Positions 34,972 to 43,406 of a DNA stretch of 64,000 bases are shown here, piece by piece (the stretch's first letter is position 1; every line of letters starts with the position of its first letter). The notes beneath the pieces were generated by a model, which worked only from the letters and a program-made list of their open reading frames with translations, did no database searches and was not told the origin of the DNA. Both the position numbers and the translations under genes were made by a program. Where the stretch lies: assembly GCF_038019025.1 (NCBI RefSeq), contig NZ_CP150496.1:2744001-2808000 (forward strand), read 5' to 3'. This stretch comes from Polaribacter marinaquae. Its GTDB lineage: Bacteria; Bacteroidota; Bacteroidia; Flavobacteriales; Flavobacteriaceae.

Positions 34972-35576
34972 ACGATACTTTTAGTTTCTCTACCAAAAAT
35001 AGGAATTATAATAAAAAACAAAACGTATAGTAATAAAAGAAAAGAAGCTGCATGAAATAATAACTGCATTTGTTGTAGCTTATTAACTTTTATCTCAGAC
35101 ATTTTTTGATATTCTTCTACAATTTTATCCATAGAAACTAAGAATCCGTTCTCATTATCTCTAATTGTTTTTAAAGATTTTACGAACAACGTGTCATTAT
35201 GAATGTCGTTTAAAATAGCAGAGGATGCGTCTTCTAAATTTTTATAATACGATTGGTTTTCTTTGTACAGATCGTTTAAATCTTGATTGTTGTAAAATTT
35301 TAAAACGATATTATTGATGTAGTAATTTCCTATTTTAAAATCTTGATACGTTTCTCTAAAATCTAACATTTTATCTTCAAACGAATCTGTATTCATAGCA
35401 TTACTTGCAAAAAAAGCATCTTTTGTCAATTTTTGACTATACATTCTTTGCTTACCTGCTTTATTAATAATTTCGGCGTCGTAAGATTGCCTTTTGATGT
35501 CAAAGTGAAAGATAATTTGATTTGATACAACAAGTAAGGTAAAAAGTATAAAAGATAGGGTAACCTTTTTTTTCAT
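34968..35576 (-). CDS. Orphan PilJ-N-type sensor domain membrane protein
   Basis: 202 aa with a membrane segment at each end (about 5-21 and 172-192) and a helical extracytoplasmic domain between. The stretch NKAGKQRMYSQKLTKDAFF matches the type IV pili methyl-accepting chemotaxis transducer N-terminal domain (PilJ-N, with the AGRQRM-type motif), a domain related to nitrate/nitrite sensing modules. No HAMP, kinase or methyl-accepting part follows, so it is either a stand-alone binding protein or works with a partner encoded elsewhere. It lies downstream of the BNR repeat gene but after a terminator. Confidence 0.8.
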   Translation of the reverse strand: MKKKVTLSFILFTLLVVSNQIIFHFDIKRQSYDAEIINKAGKQRMYSQKLTKDAFFASNAMNTDSFEDKMLDFRETYQDFKIGNYYINNIVLKFYNNQDLNDLYKENQSYYKNLEDASSAILNDIHNDTLFVKSLKTIRDNENGFLVSMDKIVEEYQKMSEIKVNKLQQMQLLFHAASFLLLLYVLFFIIIPIFGRETKSIV

Positions 35577-35623
35577 TTCTGGGGATTTTGAATTGCAAAT
35601 TAAATTAAAATAGTTTGAATAAT

Positions 35624-35653
35624 AAAAAAAGCGACTATAAAGTCGCTTTTTTT
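35624..35653. terminator. Terminator after the BNR repeat gene
   Basis: Stem of 13 bp, AAAAAAAGCGACT with its complement, and a 4 nt loop. On the minus strand it follows the stop at 35671 by 17 nt; the A and T tracts make it symmetric. Confidence 0.9.
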
Positions 35654-35670
35654 AATTTCTATTTTACAAA

Positions 35671-38600
35671 TTAGTCTAATTGTATAAGGTCTATATCACT
35701 TTCTTTTACTCTTCTATTTAGCTCTTTTACGCCATTTGTAAATAAAGCATTTAGTTTTAATAATTCAGCATCAATTTCTTTAGTAATTTCATTTTTAAAT
35801 TCGATAGCTTGTTGTGTAGGTGCGTAATTACCGGTTCTAGTTAACGAATTTAAATGTGCTAATTTATTGTTTAGTCGAATAGGAAAGTTTAATGGATCTT
35901 GTCCGCTTTTAGATTTTGTTTGATATAGAGTTTCTTCAATTTTAGTAATATCTTTTACCAATTTGTTTGCAAAGTCTAAAAGTTCTTTATGTTTTTTTCT
36001 GTCTTTAATAGATTTCTTTAAAGCACCAACCTGAGTTCTAATTTTCTTAACATTTTTTAAAGCTTTATGAATTTCTGTCATTTTAGCATTAATTTCATTA
36101 ATAAAATCGAACTGAGCCTTCATTTCTTCTTCAGAAACTTCAGAAGAAGGGTTTCTTAAAATATTAAAATCTTTAGTTATGTTTTGGTTATTAACGGTTA
36201 ATGTAACTTTGTATTTACCGGGTAAGGCCATTGGGCCATTTAAAGAAGCCCACCAAAGAATCATACCTTTTACAGATTCTGCACCTGTATACATCATATC
36301 CCAATAGAAAATGTTATTACCATCTTTTACAGATAATTTTGCTTCTTTTTCTTTTGTATTTGGTTTAGTACTAAACTTTTTTATTAAGTTATTATTTGCA
36401 TCAAAAAATGAAAGCGAGATGGTGTCTTTTTTATTTTCTTCTTTTATAAAATAAGAAACAGCAACACCACCTGGATGATTAGTGCCAGCAGTTCTAGAAG
36501 TTCTTCCTCTACCACCGCTCATGTTATAAGCATCTTTTGGTTTGTAAAGAATTACGTTTGCGTTTGTATTTCTTTCAAGTTGATGTAGAGGTGTTAAATC
36601 ATCAATAATCCAAAGAGCTCTACCTTGTGTAGCTGCGATTAAATTATCGTTTTTAATTGCTAAATCAGTAATTGGTACAATTGGTAAATTTTTCTGAAAA
36701 GTTTCCCAATTTTTACCGTCATCAAAAGAAACGTACATTCCTTTTTCTGTACCTGCATATAATAAGCCTTTACGTTTTGGGTCTGCTCTTAAAGCTCTCG
36801 TAAAACTTTCATTTTCGATTCCGTTTACGATTAATTTCCATGATTTACCATAATTCTCGGTTTTATAAATATAAGGTTTGTAATCACCAGATTTGTATTT
36901 AGTACCAACAATATATGCGCTTCCTTTGTCAAACGGACTAACTTCAATACAATTAATCATCATCCATTCTGGCATTTTTTTAGGCGTAACGTTTGTCCAT
37001 TTTTCTCCGTTGTTTTTAGAAACGTGTACCAAGCCATCGTCAGATCCTGTCCAAATTAATCCAGGTTCTAGAGAAGATTCTGTAGCTGCAAAAATAGTTC
37101 CATAGTATTCTACACCCGTATTATCTTTTGTAATTGGTCCTCCAGATGGCCCTAAAGTTTTTGGGTCGTTTCGAGTTAAATCCGGACTAATTAATTTCCA
37201 AGATTGTCCTTCATTTTCGGTAATATGTAAATGATTAGAAGCTGCATACAATCTCTTTTTATTATTTGGAGAAAAGAATATTGGAAAATTCCATTGAAAA
37301 CGATATTTAAAATCTTCAGCACCATGTCCCATTGGGTCGTCTGGCCAAACATTAACAGCTCTTGTTTCACCTGTTTTATGATTTTTTCTAGTTAGCAAAC
37401 CTCCGTAACTTCCACCATAAACAATATCATCATTTAAAGGATCTACAGCAATGTGTGCACTTTCTCCTCCTGCAGTAGGTTCCCAATCAGAATCTGTAAT
37501 AAATCTTCCTGCGGTTCTATGTGCAATTCTTATTGTAGAATTATCTTGTTGTGCTGCCAAAATTCTATATGGAAAATGGTTATCAGTAGTTACTCTATAA
37601 AACTGAGAAGTTGGTTGGTTGTTCATTGTACTCCAGTTTTCTCCAGCATCAAAAGAAACTTGTGCGCCACCATCATCACCAATAATCATTCTTTGGTTAT
37701 CTTCTGGTGCAATCCATAAATCATGATGGTCTCCGTGTGGTGCATTGTATGTTTTATAAGTTTTTCCTCCGTCTGTAGATTTATGATAACGAACATTTAA
37801 AACATATAAAATGTCTTCATCTTGCGTGTCTGCATACAAACGTGTGTAATACCATGCTCTTTGGCGTAGTTTTCTTTCAGCATTAATTAAACGCCAAGTA
37901 TTACCTGCATCTGTAGATTTGTACACACCACCTTTTTTGTTTTCTATTAAAGCGTAAACAATATCAGAATTTACAGGCGAAACAGTCACTCCGCTAATTC
38001 CCCATATTCCATCAGGAAGCCCTTTGTTTGTAGAAATGTTTGTCCATGTTTCTCCTTCATCGGTACTTTTCCATAAAGCAGAACCATCTCCACCAGAAGA
38101 TAAACTGTACGGAGTTCTTCTGATATTCCATGTAGTTGCATATAAAATTCTTGGGTTATTAGGGTCTATAATTAAATCTACTACACCAGAATTTTCATTA
38201 GAAAATAAAACTTTTTTCCAATTTTGACCACCGTCTATAGATTTATAGACACCTCTTTCTTGCGTTGGTTTGTATAAATCTCCCATAACGCCAGCAAAAA
38301 CAATGTTAGAATTTTTAGGATGAACTCTCATTCGCGGTATGTGTCTGGCACTTTTTAAACCAATATGTGTCCAAGTTTTACCAGCATTTTCAGATTTCCA
38401 AACGCCATCACCAGAAGAAACATTTCCTCGAACCGTTTTTTCTCCCATACCTACGTAGATAACGTTGTTATCAGATTCAGAAACAGCAACAGCTCCTACA
38501 GAACCACCAAAAAATCCGTCGGAAATATTTTGCCAAGTATTACCTGCATCATTAGTTTTCCAGACACCACCACCGGTTGCGCCCATATAAAATAGATTTG

Positions 38601-38775
38601 CCTTACCAGGTACGCCTGTTACAGCAGCGCTTCGACCACCTCTAAACGGACCAATATTTCTCCAAGTAATAGGATTAAAATTTTCGCTAGAAACTTTGTT
38701 AGCATTTTTTTGTGCATTAACTTTGACATTTACACACAAGAGCATGCAAAAGACTAATAATAAGTGTTTTTTCAT
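35671..38775 (-). CDS. Secreted VPS10/sortilin-like BNR-repeat protein
   Basis: 1034 aa with a signal peptide (about residues 1-21, cut after NAQ). The first 700 residues are a large beta-propeller with many Asp-box repeats of the type STDGGKTY and SFDAGENW, as in sortilin/VPS10 and sialidase-like proteins; databases often label these glycosyl hydrolase without evidence of catalysis. It continues with a beta-sandwich (about 745-870) and a helical C-terminal part (about 880-1030). There is no T9SS sorting domain at the end, so it is probably periplasmic. The substrate or ligand is unknown. It is divergent from aroA with only 54 nt between. Confidence 0.85.
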   Translation of the reverse strand: MKKHLLLVFCMLLCVNVKVNAQKNANKVSSENFNPITWRNIGPFRGGRSAAVTGVPGKANLFYMGATGGGVWKTNDAGNTWQNISDGFFGGSVGAVAVSESDNNVIYVGMGEKTVRGNVSSGDGVWKSENAGKTWTHIGLKSARHIPRMRVHPKNSNIVFAGVMGDLYKPTQERGVYKSIDGGQNWKKVLFSNENSGVVDLIIDPNNPRILYATTWNIRRTPYSLSSGGDGSALWKSTDEGETWTNISTNKGLPDGIWGISGVTVSPVNSDIVYALIENKKGGVYKSTDAGNTWRLINAERKLRQRAWYYTRLYADTQDEDILYVLNVRYHKSTDGGKTYKTYNAPHGDHHDLWIAPEDNQRMIIGDDGGAQVSFDAGENWSTMNNQPTSQFYRVTTDNHFPYRILAAQQDNSTIRIAHRTAGRFITDSDWEPTAGGESAHIAVDPLNDDIVYGGSYGGLLTRKNHKTGETRAVNVWPDDPMGHGAEDFKYRFQWNFPIFFSPNNKKRLYAASNHLHITENEGQSWKLISPDLTRNDPKTLGPSGGPITKDNTGVEYYGTIFAATESSLEPGLIWTGSDDGLVHVSKNNGEKWTNVTPKKMPEWMMINCIEVSPFDKGSAYIVGTKYKSGDYKPYIYKTENYGKSWKLIVNGIENESFTRALRADPKRKGLLYAGTEKGMYVSFDDGKNWETFQKNLPIVPITDLAIKNDNLIAATQGRALWIIDDLTPLHQLERNTNANVILYKPKDAYNMSGGRGRTSRTAGTNHPGGVAVSYFIKEENKKDTISLSFFDANNNLIKKFSTKPNTKEKEAKLSVKDGNNIFYWDMMYTGAESVKGMILWWASLNGPMALPGKYKVTLTVNNQNITKDFNILRNPSSEVSEEEMKAQFDFINEINAKMTEIHKALKNVKKIRTQVGALKKSIKDRKKHKELLDFANKLVKDITKIEETLYQTKSKSGQDPLNFPIRLNNKLAHLNSLTRTGNYAPTQQAIEFKNEITKEIDAELLKLNALFTNGVKELNRRVKESDIDLIQLD

Positions 38776-38829
38776 GTTGGTTAGTTGTAATTAAAGGTTT
38801 AAAAATAAGAATTAAAATCAGTTTTTAGA

Positions 38830-40059
38830 ATGGACATATTGTTAAATGTTTTAAAGAATAGTAAAATAAATGAGGAAATCACAATTTCTGGTTCTAAAAG
38901 CGAATCTAATAGATTGCTTATTTTACAAAACCTTTTTCCTGAAATAACGATAAATAATTTATCAGATTCTGATGATTCTGTACACATGCAACATGCACTT
39001 TCTACTGATAAAGAAATTGTAGACATTGGTCACGCAGGTACAGCAATGCGTTTTTTAACATCTTATTTTGCAGTTAAAGAAAATAGAGAAGTTGTTTTAA
39101 CAGGTTCTGAAAGAATGCAAAACAGACCAATTGAGATTTTAGTAAATGCATTAAAAGATTTAGGTGCAGATATTAGTTATGAAGATAAAGTTGGATACCC
39201 ACCAATACGTATTAAAGGAAAAAAAATAATAAAAGATAAAGTTGCAATTAATGGTAATGTATCTAGTCAATACATCTCATCTTTACTATTAATAGCATCA
39301 AAATTAGAAAAAGGATTAGAAATTGAATTGGTTGGTAAAATCACTTCGATACCTTATATAAAAATGACTTTAACGTTGCTAAATCAAATTGGAATAGAAA
39401 CTTCATTTGAAGGTAATTTAATTAAAGTTTTACCCAAAACAACTGTTGATAAACAAACTGTTGTTGTAGAGTCTGATTGGTCTTCTGCAAGTTATTTTTA
39501 TTCGATTGTAGCTTCATCGCAAATAGGGTCTTCAATTCAATTGTCTGCCTATAAGCAAGAAAGTTTACAAGGAGATTCTTGTTTAGCAGAAATTTACAAG
39601 CACTTTGGTGTAGCTACTAGTTTTTCTGATAATTCTATTACATTATCAAAAGAAAAAGTAAGCAGCAAAGAGGTTTTAGAGATCGATTTAAAAAACGCCC
39701 CAGATATTGCACAAACAATAGCAGTAACTTGTTTTTCTGAAAACATTGCGTGTAATTTAACGGGTTTACATACACTTAAAATTAAAGAAACCGATAGGTT
39801 AGAGGCTTTAAAAGAAGAATTGACAAATTTAGGTGCATCAATTTCTGTGACTAATGAAACGTTACATTTAGAAGAACGTTCTTCAATCAAAGAAAATATA
39901 GCAATAAAAACCTATAACGATCATAGAATGGCAATGGCTTTTGCACCTTTGGCGTTAAAAGTTCCTATTAAAATTTTAGATGCAGAAGTTGTTACAAAAT
40001 CGTATCAAAAATTTTGGAAAGACATGCAACAAATTGGTATTAAGGTAGAAGAACTTTAA
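38830..40059 (+). CDS. aroA: 3-phosphoshikimate 1-carboxyvinyltransferase (EPSP synthase)
   Basis: 409 aa cytoplasmic enzyme of the shikimate pathway that joins phosphoenolpyruvate to shikimate-3-phosphate. Motifs: SGSKSESNRLLIL near residue 20 (substrate-binding Lys/Ser), GTAMRFLTS, NGNVSSQYISSLLL, LKIKETDRLEALKEEL and the C-terminal YNDHRMAMAFAPLAL. It is somewhat shorter than the usual 427 aa. No other aro gene is adjacent. Confidence 0.95.
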   Translation: MDILLNVLKNSKINEEITISGSKSESNRLLILQNLFPEITINNLSDSDDSVHMQHALSTDKEIVDIGHAGTAMRFLTSYFAVKENREVVLTGSERMQNRPIEILVNALKDLGADISYEDKVGYPPIRIKGKKIIKDKVAINGNVSSQYISSLLLIASKLEKGLEIELVGKITSIPYIKMTLTLLNQIGIETSFEGNLIKVLPKTTVDKQTVVVESDWSSASYFYSIVASSQIGSSIQLSAYKQESLQGDSCLAEIYKHFGVATSFSDNSITLSKEKVSSKEVLEIDLKNAPDIAQTIAVTCFSENIACNLTGLHTLKIKETDRLEALKEELTNLGASISVTNETLHLEERSSIKENIAIKTYNDHRMAMAFAPLALKVPIKILDAEVVTKSYQKFWKDMQQIGIKVEEL

Positions 40060-40076
40060 ATTAATAGGCCAAACAC

Positions 40077-40108
40077 TTGACAACGCCTATCTCGATATCG
40101 TATATTTG
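40077..40108 (+). promoter_or_regulatory. Promoter of queA
   Basis: TTG (40077-40079), 21 nt, TATATTTG (40101-40108), and the queA ATG at 40132. It fits the Bacteroidetes consensus. Confidence 0.72.
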
Positions 40109-40131
40109 CATCTTTTACAAGAAATACATAT

Positions 40132-41181
40132 ATGAAATTATCGCATTTTGAATTTGAATTGCCAGAAGAATTATTGGCAGTTTATCCTGCAGAGCACAGA
40201 GACGAATCTCGTTTAATGGTGTTAAATAGAGCAGATGGTACTATTGAACATAAACAGTTTAAAGACGTTATTAATTACTTCGACGAAGGTGATGTAATGA
40301 TGTTAAATAATACCAAAGTTTTTCCTGCTAGAATGTTTGGTAACAAAGAAAAGACAGGTGCTAGAATAGAGGTTTTCTTATTAAGAGAATTAAATGCAGA
40401 AAATAGATTGTGGGATGTTTTAGTAGATCCTGCAAGAAAAATTAGAATAGGAAATAAATTATTTTTTGGTGAAGACGATAGTTTAGTAGCAGAGGTGATA
40501 GATAATACGACTTCTAGAGGAAGAACTTTACGTTTTTTATTTGACGGTTCTTACGAAGAATTTAGAGCTAAATTATTAGAATTAGGACAAACACCATTGC
40601 CTAAAGAAATTAATAGAGAAGTAGAGCCTTCAGACGAAGAAAGATACCAAACTATTTTTGCCAAAAATGAAGGAGCTGTTGCTGCACCAACTGCAGGTTT
40701 ACACTTTTCTAAACATTTATTAAAACGTTTAGAAATAAAAGGAGTTGATTTTGCAGAAATGACTTTACACGTTGGTTTAGGTACATTTAGCCCAGTAGAG
40801 GTAGAAGATTTGTCGAAGCATAAAATGGATTCTGAGCAAATTATCATTCCAGAAGCTTCTGCAAACATGATTAATAAAGCTAAGAAAGACAAAAGAAGAG
40901 TTTGTGCAGTTGGTACAACTGTTATGAGAACAGTAGAATCTTCTGTATCTTCTAAGCAAGAATTAAATGCTTTTGAAGGTTGGACAAACAAATTTATTTT
41001 TCCACCTCACGATTTTAGTATTGCTAATGCAATGATTACTAATTTTCATCCACCAAAATCTACTTTGTTAATGCAAGCCGCCGCTTTTGGAGGTTATGAT
41101 TTTGTAATGGAAGCTTACAAAGAAGCAATTAAAGAAGGATACAAATTCTCTACTTACGGAGATGCAATGTTAATTCTATAA
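40132..41181 (+). CDS. queA: S-adenosylmethionine:tRNA ribosyltransferase-isomerase QueA
   Basis: 349 aa, the usual length. It transfers the ribosyl part of S-adenosylmethionine to 7-aminomethyl-7-deazaguanine at tRNA position 34, making epoxyqueuosine. Family motifs are clear: [23 protein letters not shown] (FELPEELLA, then RDESRLMV), [37 protein letters not shown] and [12 protein letters not shown]. It has its own promoter and is closed by a terminator, so it is a single-gene unit. Confidence 0.97.
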   Translation: MKLSHFEFELPEELLAVYPAEHRDESRLMVLNRADGTIEHKQFKDVINYFDEGDVMMLNNTKVFPARMFGNKEKTGARIEVFLLRELNAENRLWDVLVDPARKIRIGNKLFFGEDDSLVAEVIDNTTSRGRTLRFLFDGSYEEFRAKLLELGQTPLPKEINREVEPSDEERYQTIFAKNEGAVAAPTAGLHFSKHLLKRLEIKGVDFAEMTLHVGLGTFSPVEVEDLSKHKMDSEQIIIPEASANMINKAKKDKRRVCAVGTTVMRTVESSVSSKQELNAFEGWTNKFIFPPHDFSIANAMITNFHPPKSTLLMQAAAFGGYDFVMEAYKEAIKEGYKFSTYGDAMLIL

Positions 41182-41211
41182 TATTTTTAATATTTAGAAA
41201 TACAATATATT

Positions 41212-41245
41212 AAAACTGACACTTTTTTAAAGTGTCAGTTTTTTT
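41212..41245 (+). terminator. Terminator after queA
   Basis: Stem AAAACTGACACTT / AAGTGTCAGTTTT (41212-41224 and 41230-41242) with a 5 nt loop and a T run to 41245. Confidence 0.92.
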
Positions 41246-41303
41246 ATGCATATTTTTGCAACAGAATTTATTTTGAAATCATTTAATTTTTAATCCTTCT
41301 ATT

Positions 41304-42341
41304 TTGAATAAAAAGAAAGACATAAGAGCCTTAACAAAAGAACAATTAAGAGATTTTTTTGTGGCAAATAATGATAAAGCATTTCGTGGTAACCAAGTTT
41401 ACGAATGGTTATGGAGCAAGTCTTTACATACTTTTGAAGATATGACAAATATCTCTAAAGCTACCAGAGAAATGTTAGAAGAAAACTTTGTGATTAACCA
41501 CATTAAGGTAGATTCTATGCAAAAAAGTAAAGACGGTACCATAAAAAACGGGATTAAATTACACGATGGTTTGGTTGTAGAATCTGTTTTAATTCCTACA
41601 GAAAAAAGAACTACAGCTTGTGTTTCTAGTCAAGTTGGTTGTAGCTTAGACTGTAAGTTTTGTGCTACTGCAAGATTAAAAAGAATGCGTAATTTAAATC
41701 CTGATGAAATTTACGACCAAGTAGTTGTTATCGATAAACAAAGCAGATTATATCATAACAAAAAACTAACAAATATTGTTTTTATGGGAATGGGAGAACC
41801 ATTAATGAACTATAAAAACGTATTAAAATCTATAGAGATGATAACGTCTCCCGAAGGGTTAGGAATGTCATCAAAAAGAATTACAGTTTCTACATCGGGT
41901 GTACCAAAAATGATTCGTAAAATGGCAGATGAAGAAGTTAAATTTAATTTAGCAGTTTCATTACACTCAGCAATAGACGAGGTTAGAACATCAATAATGC
42001 CTTTTAATACAAATTTTCCTTTAAAAGACTTAAAAGAATCTTTAGAATATTGGTACGAGAAAACCAAAAGAGCAATTACTTATGAGTATGTTGTTTGGGA
42101 TGGCATAAATGATAGAAAAGAAGACATCAAAGCTTTGGTAGATTTTTGCAAATATGTACCGTGTAAAGTTAATTTAATAGAGTACAATCCAATAGACGAT
42201 GGTGAGTTTCAACAAGCAAGTTCATCAGCAATAAATAATTATATTTCTAATTTAGAAATGCACGATATTACAATAAATGTAAGAAGAAGTAGAGGTAAGG
42301 ATATTGATGCGGCTTGTGGTCAATTAGCAAATAAATCTTAA
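41304..42341 (+). CDS. rlmN: 23S rRNA (adenine(2503)-C(2))-methyltransferase RlmN
   Basis: 345 aa radical SAM enzyme that methylates C2 of A2503 in 23S rRNA and A37 of some tRNAs. The iron-sulfur motif CxxxCxxC is Cys113, Cys117 and Cys120, in VGCSLDCKFCATARL. Other motifs: KRTTACVSSQVGC, VFMGMGEPLMN and the catalytic Cys near the C terminus in DIDAACGQL. The reading frame has a stop at 41274 and no ATG before the conserved KKDIRALTKEQLRDFF, so translation must begin at a rare codon, most likely TTG at 41304. A TATTTTTG box at 41251-41258 may be the promoter. Confidence 0.95.
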   Translation: MNKKKDIRALTKEQLRDFFVANNDKAFRGNQVYEWLWSKSLHTFEDMTNISKATREMLEENFVINHIKVDSMQKSKDGTIKNGIKLHDGLVVESVLIPTEKRTTACVSSQVGCSLDCKFCATARLKRMRNLNPDEIYDQVVVIDKQSRLYHNKKLTNIVFMGMGEPLMNYKNVLKSIEMITSPEGLGMSSKRITVSTSGVPKMIRKMADEEVKFNLAVSLHSAIDEVRTSIMPFNTNFPLKDLKESLEYWYEKTKRAITYEYVVWDGINDRKEDIKALVDFCKYVPCKVNLIEYNPIDDGEFQQASSSAINNYISNLEMHDITINVRRSRGKDIDAACGQLANKS

Positions 42342-42366
42342 ATAGTAAAAAAACAATTTTCGACCT

Positions 42367-43344
42367 ATGAATTTAGTGGAACAAATTAAACAACCAATCA
42401 TAAAAGAAATGGAACTTTTTGAAGAAAAGTTCAAAGATTCTATGTTGTCTAAAGTTCCGTTATTAAACAGAATTACCTACTATATTGTTCGTAGAAAAGG
42501 AAAACAAATGCGACCAATGTTTGTTTTTTTAGTTGCTAAAATGGTTTCTGATGGTGGTTTTGATGAAAGAACTTATAGAGGCGCATCTGTTGTAGAATTA
42601 ATTCATACAGCAACATTGGTGCATGATGATGTGGTAGATGATAGTAATAGAAGAAGAGATTTTTTCTCTATAAATGCCTTATGGAAAAATAAAATTGCAG
42701 TTTTAGTAGGCGATTTTTTATTGTCTAAAGGTTTATTGCTTTCTATTGATAATGAAGACTTCGATTTACTAAAGTTGATATCTATTGCTGTAAGAGAAAT
42801 GAGTGAAGGAGAACTACTTCAAATTGAAAAAGCTAGAAAATTAGACATTACAGAGGCAGTTTATTTTGATATTATTCGAAAAAAAACAGCAACTTTAATT
42901 GCAGCTTGTTGTGGTATTGGTGCAGCATCTGTAGGTGTAAACCAAGATTGTGTGCGTAAAATGCGAAAGTTTGGAGAATACATCGGAATCGCCTTTCAAA
43001 TTAAGGATGATTTATTTGATTATTCTGATGCTAAAATCGGAAAACCTACCGGAATAGACATTAAAGAGCAAAAAATGACTTTGCCATTAATTTATACTTT
43101 AAATAATTGCTCTAAAAAAGAGAAAGCATGGTTAATCAACTCTATTAAAAAGCATAATAAAAATAAAAAAAGAGTAAAAGAAGTAATTGCATTTGTAAAA
43201 GCAAATGGTGGTATCGATTACACAATCGATAAAATGAACAGTTACAAATCGAAAGCCTTGGCGATTCTTAAAGACTTTCCAGATTCAGAGTATAAAAACT
43301 CTTTATCAACTATGATTGATTATGTAGTAGAACGTAAAATATAG
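42367..43344 (+). CDS. Polyprenyl (octaprenyl-type) diphosphate synthase
   Basis: 325 aa trans-isoprenyl diphosphate synthase. The first Asp-rich motif is HDDVVDD at residues 86-92 and the second is QIKDDLFDYSD near residue 214; KGKQMRP near 44-50 binds the isopentenyl diphosphate. It makes the isoprenoid side chain, probably for menaquinone, from units made by the mevalonate or MEP route. It begins 25 nt after rlmN and is probably cotranscribed with it. Confidence 0.93.
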   Translation: MNLVEQIKQPIIKEMELFEEKFKDSMLSKVPLLNRITYYIVRRKGKQMRPMFVFLVAKMVSDGGFDERTYRGASVVELIHTATLVHDDVVDDSNRRRDFFSINALWKNKIAVLVGDFLLSKGLLLSIDNEDFDLLKLISIAVREMSEGELLQIEKARKLDITEAVYFDIIRKKTATLIAACCGIGAASVGVNQDCVRKMRKFGEYIGIAFQIKDDLFDYSDAKIGKPTGIDIKEQKMTLPLIYTLNNCSKKEKAWLINSIKKHNKNKKRVKEVIAFVKANGGIDYTIDKMNSYKSKALAILKDFPDSEYKNSLSTMIDYVVERKI

Positions 43345-43375
43345 TTTGCTTATTCTAATAGTTTTGTTAAATTTG
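43345..43375 (+). promoter_or_regulatory. Consensus promoter of the OmpA-like secreted protein gene
   Basis: TTTG (43345-43348), 19 nt, TAAATTTG (43368-43375): an exact match to the Bacteroidetes consensus in both boxes and spacing. The ATG is at 43407. The -33 box lies one base after the previous stop codon. Confidence 0.8.
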
Positions 43376-43406
43376 GTTTTATTGCTATAAAACTGAATTT
43401 AATACT

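Noticed and set aside
37453..37719. 88-codon plus-strand frame inside the BNR-repeat gene
   Set aside because: Cys/Ser-rich translation caused by the repeated Asp-box codons on the other strand; no promoter or family resemblance.
40060..40131. preQ1 riboswitch before queA
   Set aside because: The 72 nt gap is filled by a consensus promoter and a leader of about 20 nt, too short for the aptamer.
40551..40991. 146-codon minus-strand frame inside queA
   Set aside because: Long but opposite highly conserved queA motifs; no start region, no recognisable domain.
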